Positions 23,686-34,093 of a DNA stretch of 64,000 bases are shown piece by piece (within the stretch, counting starts at the first letter, position 1; each line of letters starts with the position of its first letter). The notes beneath the pieces were generated by a model, which did no database searches, was not told where the DNA came from, and saw nothing but the letters and a program-made list of their open reading frames with translations. The translations under genes and the position numbers were made by a program. Location: the NCBI RefSeq assembly GCF_049309525.1, contig NC_133376.1, positions 39,379,905 through 39,443,904 of the forward strand. Direction: 5' to 3'. This DNA is from Garra rufa (lineage: Eukaryota; Chordata; Actinopteri; Cypriniformes; Cyprinidae).

Positions 23686-25603
23686 GTGAGTGCGTGTGTG
23701 ATATTTTATTTATTTATTATTTATGCATAAGATATGTAGTGTTAAAGTGTCTACCAGGTGTTTTAGCTATGTTTTAGTACCTACTCTTTTATTTTAGTTC
23801 TGTTTTCAACTTTCCCCTCAGAATAACAGCGCTTTACACTGGTGCGACTGTCAAAATATCTCCAGCTCTCAGACAATCTAGTTCATTCTGCAAACTTGGC
23901 CAGTGATAGTAAATAGTGGCTCTTTTGTGCTGGATGAGTCTTGTTGGCTTCTATCCTGAGAGGCTGTTTAGAGATGATGCTGAATGGAGCAGAGAAGATT
24001 GATGAGGGATTAGATGTAGGTCACTCACGCGTCTTTCAGCAGCTCACCTGCCTCATAATCAGCCTGCTGGAAGAGACTGAAAACAAGCAAATGGCACTTT
24101 AATGAATCACCACGCCAGTCTGCTGTGCTGTTTGTTGATGTTTGTACAGCCTTGTTCATGAAGTTCAGTTTTGAACGCGTTGGAAGGTTAGAAAATGCTG
24201 GAAGCTGCCAGAATGCATGTAGAAGAAATGCCAATGTCATATTTCAAAACTAAATAGTTTTCTCTAAAGAAAAGTAAGCATGATCAGAATTAAGCACATT
24301 CGCCTCACAAATCTCATTGCTTTAATGCAAAAGAGTGCACAAAAAATAAATCTCTTAAAATTAAAGATTCCAAAATAAGTCCATAGAAGAACCATTTTTG
24401 TGAACCGTTCTTAGAGGAACCACTTTTTAAAAATGATTGATTATAAAGAACCTTTTTTGCGTTTGAAAGTTTCTGTTGATGTTTAAGATTCTTCATGAAA
24501 CCATCAATGCTAATGAAGAACCTTTATTTTTACAGGGTGTAGTGAAAGTCATTGTCTGGACGAAATGTTAAACAAAACTATTATGCATATTTTTATTTGT
24601 ACTTGTTCTTTACAATTTTGAAATGACAAAACAATTAAATTGCGTTAATGCATGTTAATGCAAAGACTTTTAGTGCCTATAAAGAAATGCATTTGTAAAT
24701 ATGAGCACACTTTCACATTGGCTTTTATTTTTAGGCTGTTTTCTTCATGCAGCAAGATGAATCAGATATCTCTTGACAGTTTTTGTGAGAAACTCTGAGA
24801 CTAAACACTGCATTTTATTTTTTTTTAGCATATAAATGCAGATGCACGAGAAAAGGGCCGAAGATCCGTTACAAAGATGTACAAAAGCTGGAGATCAAGC
24901 CTAAACATCCGTACTGCCAAGAAAAGATGATATTGTGAGTTGCAAAAACATTTTTATATTTACTTTGCTTGTTTTCTGTCTGTAAGTGTGTTTTGTTTAT
25001 GAGTTCAGGTTTTAATATTGTATATTAATAGAGGAGCTAATATTTCTAGTAGGCTTCAATAGACTAAGAATAAGCGCAAAAGGATTAAAGCATGCTTTAG
25101 AACAGGTTTTTTATTTCATCATTGCTGTAAAAATACTCCAGCTCATAAGTGTCGGCTGCCCCTAGACCCTGCTATAGATAAAACGGGTCATTTCATCTTG
25201 AGGTGGTCAAGCATAGTGATCCAGCTCAATCCAGTCCACACCAGTTAAATCAGCTCAAACCTGACTGTAGCTGTCTGGTCAGGGGCAGCAAATGCATCTA
25301 GGACTATCTAAGGCCATAAATGTACGTCTTAAATCAGCTATAAACCTTGTAAAACCAGCTGCCTGCAGAAGTTGTTTTACTTAGGTTTTCCAAATGGATC
25401 CATATTATAGTCAAAGATATTATAGTCAGACTTGAAATTGTTTAGCGTGGTTATGTTATGACAATGCATCAACCCTAAATGGTGTTTATGAAGCCTGTAA
25501 GATCTAAACGTGTTTTTTCTATGGTATAAAGCAAACTTGAGTTGTCATAAGCTTGTTTTTATAGATAATAGTAGCTTGTTTATATATATATATATATATA
25601 TAT

Positions 25604-25638
<35 letters not shown>

Positions 25639-28600
25639 TATAGACCAGATGAGTCCTCTCCAATTTGACTTTGATGCAATATGGAACTTATTGACATTTT
25701 ATTTCTATTTTCATATTGTAAGGTTGCTTTGACACAACTTGTATTGTAAAAAGCGCTGCATAAGTCATCTTGACTTGACTTGACTAGACTCTGTTCCACC
25801 TGCTGGTCATTTTAGGTATTGCAGCGTATTTACATAGCTGAGCAGAGAGAATCTCTGCAGTTTAGATTCAGAAATTGTGCTTTAAACAGTAGATTTAAAA
25901 TTAAATTATGAAAATGAACCTTATTTTTTGATTAACTGACAGCAATATTTGAAGTGCATCGATATTCTCAATTCAAGTGCTGTTCCGGAGTGATAATTTG
26001 AAGATTATATAATATCCATAGTGTTTCAGCTAGTATTCATACTGTACTAAAAGCCTCAAAGTTTTTGGGAAATAATCCATGGACATTAACTCATTTGTCT
26101 GGATTTGCATTGGTGAGCTCTGACCTCAAGAAAAACAAACCCAGTAGACTCTGAAAGTGTTCCTTCTCTTCAGTTTATGGCACTGGATTCTGAGTGAGTT
26201 TAACATTCTAGAAGCTTCTCCAGTCCCACAAGAGCTCCTGCTCTGTTTTAAGAGGCCAGTGAAGAGTTTAGAGTCAACAAACATGTTCTTTTGGCTGCGC
26301 AGGTGAATATTAAAGTAAAAATAAAAGACTAGGCACTCTTGGTCAGTTTGCTTCAGTGATTCCAGCGATGTGGTAAATATCTTCCTAAGAGGCAAAACAA
26401 GCTGCGGTATTGAACTCTGCTTTGAATTTGTATTCGTTTACCAGTCAAGTCAGCAGAGGATTCTGTGGTCGAGATGATTCACCTCAGAATCACTCAGAAA
26501 GGAATGATTTTCTACCTTCTGCATGTAATTTGAATGATGATTTTAAACACATCTTTAGTTTGGAGTTACATTTCGTAACACCTTAAATAGTGTTATTACC
26601 ATTTGATCAGAATTAAATGTATTATTGCATCACTGCTTATTGTTTGTGTTGCTTAAGTGACTAATGTTCTCCCCTCGTCCCTCATCCTGTTTACCCGTCT
26701 TCTCCTCCCAATCACTCATCCGTAATTTTCCCCCTGTGTTTATAGTGTCACCATGGAGAATGTGTCCCGTTTCAAAGGTCAGGAGTATTGCCTGCATCCT
26801 AGACTCCAGAGCACTAAGAACCTTGTCAAGTGGTTCAAAATCTGGAAGGACAAACACAGGTAAGGTTCAGCAGCAGGACAATGTTACACAAGTGTTTGCT
26901 GACCTTTTTTGACATTTGAAACATTGCTTCTACATTTGCTAGATATAAACAACTGTGGTCAAAACCCAAATGACTGAAAGGTACATATTCAGTGAGGGGG
27001 AAAAATGGGACTATTTCATTTATCAGGAATAGATTGTGGTTGCAATGTCAGGAAATGAAAGTTATAATTTAATGAACGATTACAGAGTTAAACCTTTTTA
27101 AATTGAATTAAAATGCTCTGGTTTCTGTGTATAATCCCAGGATTTCTGCCAACCATAAAAGGTCTTAAATTAGAGCAGAAACTCTTAAATTCATTGTTCT
27201 TGTCTTGTTTTTCATTACAAATATCTAAACATCATTCAATCAACATGAAAATTAAATATAAGTCTTGAGCTAAATTTTGTGACTTTATGCTTGAAACAAG
27301 AGCCAAATGTCTGTCATTGGTGTATAAAAATTCACTTCATTTTGATAAATTAGTCCAAAAACAAGACCTTTTTTGTCTGATGTCATTTTTTTGCTTTTCA
27401 CAAGGGCTTAGAATTTCGTAGGGATGCTAGGGACATGTCTCTACCAATATTCAGCAACTATTAAATTGTCCTTAGCAATAAGATTGGTCAAACATATAAA
27501 AATACATGTGTATGTAACCATTGTTGTTGTACTGTTGGCTGCATCTGAAATCAGTCATGCCATTGATATTACTGAGAAATTAAAAAAGAAGCTCTCCGAT
27601 TGATTCAAACTCGTGAAAGATCATTCAGTTGAAGTGATTTACTAGCAAAAGAAAAAACAGATCAAAAGGGCCATTCATTTTCAAATTTCAACATCGCTTG
27701 TAACGATTTTAAAAAGCATGTTGGATCGCCTCCCGTATCATTTGATTCAGATCTGGACTTCAAAGCACGTATCGCAAATCATTTGATTTAGTTTGGGATT
27801 TTGGAGCGGATTTGCAAATCATTTTGTGTATTGAATGATTTGCAATCTGCTCTATTCAGTTCTGATCTGTAATGATGTTTGGAAATCATTAATCAGAACG
27901 GGACTACAGAACACAGATCACAAATCATTTGATTCAGATCGGAACTTTGGAGCGTGAATCACGAACCTCTGGACTTCAAAGCACGTGTCGCAAATCATTT
28001 GATTTAGTTGAGGATTTCGGAGCGGATTTGCAAATCATTTTGCGTATTGAATGATTCGCAATCCGCTCTATTCAGTTCTGATCTGTAATGATGTTTCGCA
28101 AATCATTAATCAGAATGGGACTACAGAACACGGATCACAAATCATTTGATTCAGATCGAAACTTTGGAGCGCAAATAAAATGATTCAGATCAGGATTTCA
28201 GAGCACAGATCGCAAATCATTTAATTCAGATCAGGACTTTGGAGCGCAAATTGCAAATAATTTAATCCAGATCTAAACTTTGGAGCTCTAATCAAATGAT
28301 TCAGATCGGGACTATTTAGTGTGAATCACAAATCGTTTGATTCAGATCAGGAGTTTGGAGTACGGATCGCAAATCATTTGATTCAGGTTTGAACTTTGCA
28401 CCATTATCGCAACTCATTTGATTCAGACTGTGACTTCGGAGCGCAGAGCGTGAAACGTTTGATTCAGATCGGGACTTTGCACCCTTATCGTGAGTCATTT
28501 GAGTCAGATTGGGAGTTCGGAGCGCAGAGCATGAATCGCGAATCAATTGATTCAGATCGGGACTTTGCACCCTTATCGTGAGTCATTTGAGTCAGATTGG

Positions 28601-29715
28601 GAGTTCGGAGCGCGGAGCATGAATCACGAATCAATTGATTCAGATCGGGACTTTGCACTCTTATCGTGAGTCATTTGAGTCAGATTGGGAGTTCGGAGCG
28701 AGGAGCATGAATCACGAATCAATTGATTCAGATCGGGACTTTGCACTCTTATCGTGAGTCATTTGAGTCAGATTGGGAGTTCGGAGCGCGGAGCATGAAT
28801 CACGAATCAATTGATTCAGATCGGGACTTTGCACTCTTATCGCGAGTCATTTCATTCAGATCGGGGCTTCATAGCTCGGATCGCGAATCATTTAATTCAG
28901 GTCTGGACTGTGGAGCGTGAATCATTTGTGTGAATTTGGACCCTTATTGCGAATGATTTGATTCAGATCAGGACTTCATAGTGCGGAACGCAAATTATTT
29001 AATTCAGATTGGGACTTCGGAGAGCGGATTGCAATTATTTGATTCAAATGGTGACTTCAGACCCTTATCGCAAATCATTTGATTCAGATCAGGACTTCAG
29101 AGCACGGATCGCAAATCATTTAATTCAGATTGGAACTTTGGAGCACAAATCAAATGAAACGCAAATGAATTACGTTTTATTTTTCTATATTCTTTTCTAT
29201 AGTCAAATAATCCATAAATTTCTTTAAAGTAGAATGAAAACTTACAAAAAACTTACAAAAGCTTACAAAAATGGATCGTATGAACATTAAAAAACTGTGT
29301 GGGTACAAAAGTGGGTACTTTTTGTGAAATTTGGAATAATCTGTTGCTTGACCTCTTCAAATTCAAGGAGAGAACTATAGTTTTCAAAGTCGGACATTGC
29401 TTGTTTTGATTTTCAAGGGTGTAGAATTTAGTAGACGCCATGACATTGACTACTCGGTTGTCCCTAGCAAAAATTAAATATTTCTTGTCTGCCAGTATGT
29501 CCCCACTAATGCCAAAATCAAACCTAGGCCTTTGGATGTATGTCACAATAAGGAAGAAAAGACAATCACTATTTTGGTTTTATGTGGACTTAAAAATCAT
29601 GTACACGAAACGCCACTAGGTGTCAGTATAAGTCCAAGATCAGGCAGCAGAACAGACAGAACTGTTTTAAACCTCAATAATATTTGTTTTTATTTGCAGG
29701 GTGTATGAGGCCTAA
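23622..29715 (+). CDS. cxcl14: CXCL14 chemokine (BRAK), complete gene, four coding exons
   Basis: The coding sequence is join(23622-23685, 24829-24934, 26746-26859, 29700-29715), 300 nt including stop, 99 residues, which is the length of the human protein from its shorter start. All introns are GT-AG, with phases 1, 2 and 2. Residues 1-21 form a hydrophobic signal peptide (LLLLVIAV core). The mature part starts near AYKCRC and has the CXC pair at Cys25/Cys27, then Cys51 and Cys72, which would form the two chemokine disulfides. RKGPKIRY, the VSRFKG insertion before Cys72, YCLHP and the C-terminal RVYEA end are hallmarks of CXCL14. It lacks an ELR motif. CXCL14 is a secreted, highly conserved chemokine expressed in epithelia and nervous tissue; its receptor use is still debated in the literature. 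The ATG chosen is the only one giving a signal peptide. The third intron (2.8 kb) carries a minisatellite. Confidence 0.96.
24330..24541. mobile_element. MITE in cxcl14 intron 1 (AAGAACC/GGTTCTT type)
   Basis: GAAGAACCATTTTTGTGAAC, GGAACC and AAAGAACCTTTTTTG lie between a degraded left end and a right end GAAGAACCTTTATTTTTACA. This resembles a common fish MITE with TACACTGTAAAAATAAAGG termini, though the left terminus is worn. Confidence 0.55.
24829..24934 (+). CDS. cxcl14: cxcl14 exon 2
   Basis: A T-rich tract ending TTTTTTAG precedes the exon and the donor is ATT|GTGAGTT. It encodes AYKCRC to KMI, holding the first three of the four cysteines. Confidence 0.95.
24935..26745 (+). other. cxcl14: cxcl14 intron 2
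   Basis: A 1.8 kb GT-AG intron. Apart from the microsatellite it is AT-rich sequence without a repeat or exon that I recognise. Confidence 0.7.
25581..25634. repeat. (TA)n(GATA)n microsatellite in cxcl14 intron 2
   Basis: A TA tract of about 12 units passes directly into about 7 GATA units. Confidence 0.95.
26746..26859 (+). CDS. cxcl14: cxcl14 exon 3
   Basis: Acceptor TTTATAG|TGTC and donor CACAG|GTAAGG. It encodes the fourth cysteine (YCLHP) and the C-terminal helix (KWFKIWKDK). Confidence 0.95.
27730..29160. repeat. Complex minisatellite in cxcl14 intron 3
   Basis: A short basic theme, CAAATCATTTGATTCAGATC followed by a GGACTTYGGAGCRC-like block, repeats with variable spacing over about 1.4 kb. 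Two higher-order patterns are visible: a 216-bp duplication (from 27753 and again from 27969) and an 88-bp unit repeated from 28471. Open frames inside it are by-products of the repeat. Confidence 0.92.
28471..28910. repeat. 88-bp higher-order repeat with paired TGAGTCA sites
   Basis: The GGGACTTTGCAC block recurs at 28471, 28559, 28647, 28735 and 28823, exactly 88 bp apart. The first four units each hold TGAGTCATTTGAGTCA, that is, two perfect TGAGTCA (AP-1 type) sites with starts 9 bp apart: 28491/28500, 28579/28588, 28667/28676 and 28755/28764. The fifth unit has lost both. Confidence 0.93.
29700..29715 (+). CDS. cxcl14: cxcl14 exon 4, coding part (16 nt)
   Basis: Acceptor TATTTGCAG|G. The 16-nt coding tail completes Arg and adds VYEA then TAA. 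Such a tiny last coding exon matches the family and is too short to be seen as an open frame. Confidence 0.93.
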
Positions 29716-30289
29716 ACGTTTTCCCATATGCACGAGGCTGAAAACATTGCGGGATGCACAGCACCACCAGTGAACTGTGGATGACCAGAGGACCAATTTT
29801 CTAAAGCATGACAAAGCATATACCCAGATAAGCGTATAAAACACACCAGACATTTTATTAAGTTATATAAATGTGGGATAATTTATAGTCATACAAAAAA
29901 TGTTTCCTATGAGCCAAACGCGCAGTTACGGCAGAGAAAAGTCCCTGTGAATCAGCACCATCTGTAAGAAGTGATCATTACATTTTTTGCAACGTGTAAT
30001 GTTTTCTGAAGCGTCAGTTCTCGGTCTGATTAATCGTGTCGTGGCATATTGGGGTCCTGACACTTATATTTGGATACTGTCTGGTGTGAATCGACTGTGA
30101 TGTACTATCCACAAGTGTCAAAGTAGATCTTAGAGTTCAAAAAGAACAGAAATACAGAGGATGTATAAATATCTTCAGTGACTGTGTTCGATGCCAACAT
30201 TCAGCCAGTAAAAGGAGGCAGTGTGTTTTTCGTCACAATCATTTTGAAAAAAAAAAAAAGTTTCTCATTGATCTGCCCAAAAGGGCTGG

Positions 30290-30320
<31 letters not shown>

Positions 30321-30895
30321 ACTTATTCGATTGTTACTTTGGAATTTGGTACTTCGTGGTGAAGTTAAAGAGACGAAGCTGCATTAAACAATATCAAGCA
30401 TTTAAATCATACTTTCTATCTACGCATATACTTCAGGTGGAAATGTACTGCCACACGATGAGCACATGAACTTTGGGCCTGCAGTGGGTCACGTGTTTAA
30501 AATGAAGCTTTTTATTTAATGTCGGCCCTCCTATCAGCACATTATGAACTACATGTGCCTCCTCTTTGAGGTGTGCAGGTTTTGTAAGCTATTGTTTTGA
30601 TTTGTTTGGTATGACTGTGTTTTTCTTTTTGGTAAATGGAATGTTTGTCGTCTCTTCTTGTACATCAGATCGTCTGTATAAGCACACAGAATAGGTTCTT
30701 GTGTATAGACCACCTAGTCTAGCTTGTTCAGAATTCATTAGTGAAGCCTATGTATTGTATCACAGAATTGTTGTTTTACTATTTAAATAATAAATAATAG
30801 ACATGTTTGTGTGTTTGGACTGACCCACCAAACACAACTTAAGTCCATGGAGTGTAATCTTCAAGCACAGCAATAAACATTTAATTAAATCACTG
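29716..30895 (+). other. cxcl14: cxcl14 3' untranslated region
   Basis: About 1.2 kb follows the stop codon, with A/T tracts at 30248-30260 and a poly-T at about 30297-30320. It ends after an AATAAA at 30872-30877; another AATAAA sits at about 30787. The cleavage site is inferred. Open frames in this stretch are incidental. Confidence 0.7.
30872..30877 (+). promoter_or_regulatory. cxcl14: Poly(A) signal of cxcl14
   Basis: AATAAA in GCAATAAACATTT, about 1.16 kb after the stop, followed by a GTGTGTCTG G/T-rich element suitable for cleavage. Confidence 0.65.
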
Positions 30896-32946
30896 AGTGT
30901 GTCTGCATTATATTGCTTCATTGTTTTATTTGCATGTTAATTGTGTGATAATATAGTTTTGTATACAAACTGGCCACAGTTTGGCAGTTTAGATGACATA
31001 GATGCAGTAAGATTTGTCTCGTTTCCAGCTAAAATAACTAAATTCCTTAATCAAGAAGGATTTTCTAGACAAAGTCAAATTTAAGTGAGTTTTTGCTTAG
31101 AACAAGCTAAATCAGTATGGTAAACAAAAAAAATAGTATTTCAAACAGAAAACAAGATTATTTTTCTTACCTCATTGGCAGACTATTTTGCTTCTTTCAA
31201 GTAAAAATGCACTTAATTTTGACTTGTTTTTTTCTGAAAACAATTTTTACTTGTCTAGAAAATCCTTCTGGATTTAAGAATTTGTAGATGTTTTGGCTGG
31301 AAACAAGACAAAATATCTAAGTAAAGCATTTTTTTTTGTAGTGCATGCTGAGATGCTGAGAAAAAAATAAGAAGAAAGAAAATTGTTACTTATTATAAGA
31401 AATACAATGGCTGAAATACTTAAATTATATATCATCAATTACTATTACTTCATCTTGGAAGGTGACTGTCCTGAACCCTAAGCCCTAAATTTTAATTTAT
31501 GAAAACAATTTAGATTTTTTTTTTTTTTACTTTATTCCATTGTTATTTTAAATATCTTTTTGATTTAAAAAAAAAAACAAAAACACTGAAGTTACAAAAA
31601 TATGTATTTTCTTTGTAAATCATGAAACTTTATGTAGAAAAAAAGTGTCCCGCATTTTCCGTGTCACTGCCGAAACAGTGTACGTTTTAAGTCCATTGGC
31701 TGAGACTGATTTTAAATTCATCACTTAGGAAATATTCCTGTGTCTCTCTCTCTCTCATAGCTACATGGTAAGTAGATAGGCCCCATCGTTTTGAGGTAAA
31801 TGTGTTCAAAAGTCTGAAAAATCTGTGTGTAACTTTAAAGAATGTCACTACTGAACACCATTTTTCTATAGTTTAACATGCTTTTTTGCAAGTTATTTCA
31901 TAACATTTAGGGTTTTTTTATGTGTACAACTGTTCAAAACTGTGCTGACTAACCATGTAGAATAATAATATCTCATAAATGTTATTCGTTTACCTCTAAA
32001 CTTTTAAATAAAATAGCAAAAAAATATTTACAAGATGTAAACAGAATCATAGTAGGTCAATATAGCCCTTCTTATTAAATTATATTATAGTGACAAATTT
32101 GAGGAGAGGACAAATATTTAATGAAAATACAATATGAGAATTAACTGCACAACGAAATGCCTACCTCAGATATTATACAATTTGCACACATACAAAATAT
32201 GTGGAAAAATACCTTTTTTGTAATATTTCCAACTCTGACTGTGAACCAATTAGATTACAAAAACATCTACAACATTTAGTTTAATTGTACATTATTTTAA
32301 TTTACATATTGAAATTAAAATTTAAATCAAAACAGAAAATAAAACTAATCCTATTAAAACATTCATAAAAACTATAATATATAGAGAAAATAATATAAGT
32401 TTTTTTTTTTGGATAAACTGTTATTGGTGGTATGTTAGCCCCTCATACATTTCCATTTCTCAGATCTTCAGGAGACATCATTGCTTCTCAATCAGGGAAC
32501 TAGGGTAAACTAGGGGGTGTTATATTCTGTTATAGTCTATAGTAGATCAGTGGTGTCAACACACTTTTTAAGTGGGTCTCAGCTTTAAACTCAACCAAAA
32601 CACCAAAAAGAAATGATTAAAAAAAAATCATATTTTGTTGGGTAAAAATATTTGTGAGTTATGTAAATTCATTGTCCATATATGAGGATGAACATACAGT
32701 TATTCTGGAATTTAGTTGTTTTCATTTATATAATGATTTAATGTGTGTATTTTAATATTTCGTCACTAGTTTTCGTCACAGAAACTGAAGTACCAGATCA
32801 TTTCTTTATCAGTGGAAGCCTTGGAGTCAAAACAACTGTACTACTATGCTAATATTTGAGGTATAAAAATTATTTAATTCATTAAAATATAAAACAATAG
32901 TATATTGTTACTTTTTTCTGTTCCATGAAAAACTTATTTACTATTT
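30896..32946. other. Intergenic AT-rich stretch downstream of cxcl14
   Basis: Very AT-rich and without supportable exons. It contains one MITE-like inverted pair at about 31010-31345. Confidence 0.5.
31010..31345. mobile_element. Inverted-repeat MITE-like element
   Basis: TTGTCTCGTTTCCAGCTAAAAT near 31013 is mirrored by TTTTGGCTGGAAACAAGACAAAAT near 31293. Inner arms AAGGATTTTCTAGACAAAGT and ACTTGTCTAGAAAATCCTTC also pair. Ends are approximate. Confidence 0.65.
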
Positions 32947-33362
32947 AAACCACAAAATCAGTCATAAGTAGCAGGGGTATATTTGTATCAATAGCCAAAT
33001 ATACATTGTATGGGTCAAAATGATCGATTTTTCTTTTACGCCAAAAATCATTAGGATATTAATAAAGATCACGTTCCATTAAGATTTTTTGTGTGTGCTA
33101 ATTTACTACTGTAAATATATCAAAACTTAATTTATAATTAGTAATATGCATTGCTAAGAAATTCATCTGGACAACTGTAAAAGTGATTATCTCAATACTT
33201 TTGTTTATTTATTTTTTTGCACAATCAGATTCCAGATTTTTTTTTATTGTCCTATCCTAACATACATCAATAGGAAGCTTATTTATTCATCTTTCAGATG
33301 ATGTATAAATCTCAAATACAAAAAATGTACCCGTATGACTGGTTTTATGGTCCATGGTCACT
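32947..33362 (+). mobile_element. TGTGACCC MITE, copy 6
   Basis: It starts within the terminus (AACCACAAAATCAGTCATAAG) and ends GGTTTTATGGTCCATGGTCA. Internal family landmarks are present. The leftmost TGTGACCCTGG bases are lost. Confidence 0.75.
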
Positions 33363-33837
33363 TATAAAGTGTGACAAATTGCCCCGGTCTTGACTATAAT
33401 ATGCGATGCATGAATGTAATCCAACACCAGGTGGCGCTGCAGTTCCATGTTAAAAAATAAAATAATACTTTGTGGTGACAGAGCTTCAGGCTGTTTTGAA
33501 TTGCAGTAATCGACTTAGTTTTTTCTTCAGTTTAAAACATACAAATAAATTTGACATCTTTTTATATTTAATGCGTTTATAAATTACCTTGCAGGTAAGT
33601 GCTGAAGCACTAAAAGTGCTATAAAAAGTAGCTAGGACCTGTTTAAATAAACAGAACTGTTGCTTTACATTAAAACAATGAAATCGACACATTAATGATT
33701 TTAACATAATGTATTTCTAATGTAAATTTTATGCTTTTTAAGCCGTTTGTTAAAACAATGAGCTTCTACTATCTTAATAATAGAATATAGAATAGAATAT
33801 TCTAGAAAACAGATTGTTAAGAAGGCTGAAGAGATAC

Positions 33838-33838
<1 letters not shown>

Positions 33839-33881
<43 letters not shown>
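33839..33881. repeat. (GA)n microsatellite
   Basis: GA repeats with one A-run interruption, directly upstream of the candidate untranslated exon. Confidence 0.93.
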
Positions 33882-33889
33882 GCGGGGTC

Positions 33890-34093
33890 AGTATGTTTTT
33901 GGCATCGCTGTGGGTGTGTAACTAACACTGTCTCCATTCCACAGAACCAACTACTCACTCACACTGAGACTGGCCATGCCAGCCTAATACTGTAGCTAGT
34001 CGATATCATCATAGCTATCTCTATCGCCTCCTTTGACTCAAGGACTGCTGGAATTATTCGATTTGCTGGTCGTTTATCGTCTGGTTTGACCTG
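33890..34093 (+). other. Candidate 5' untranslated exon, possibly fam13b exon 1
   Basis: A less AT-rich stretch with CpGs runs to GACCTG|GTAAGTG, a consensus splice donor at 34094. There is no long open frame, as expected of an untranslated first exon. The next coding exon downstream on this strand is fam13b exon 54107/54137, which has a good splice acceptor just before its ATG. Joining them is inference, and the exon could belong to another transcript. The 5' limit is a guess. Confidence 0.4.

Noticed and set aside
28316..29227. Several 60-84 codon frames on both strands
   Set aside because: They are by-products of the cxcl14 intron 3 minisatellite; the 88-bp period shifts frame and no splice context exists.
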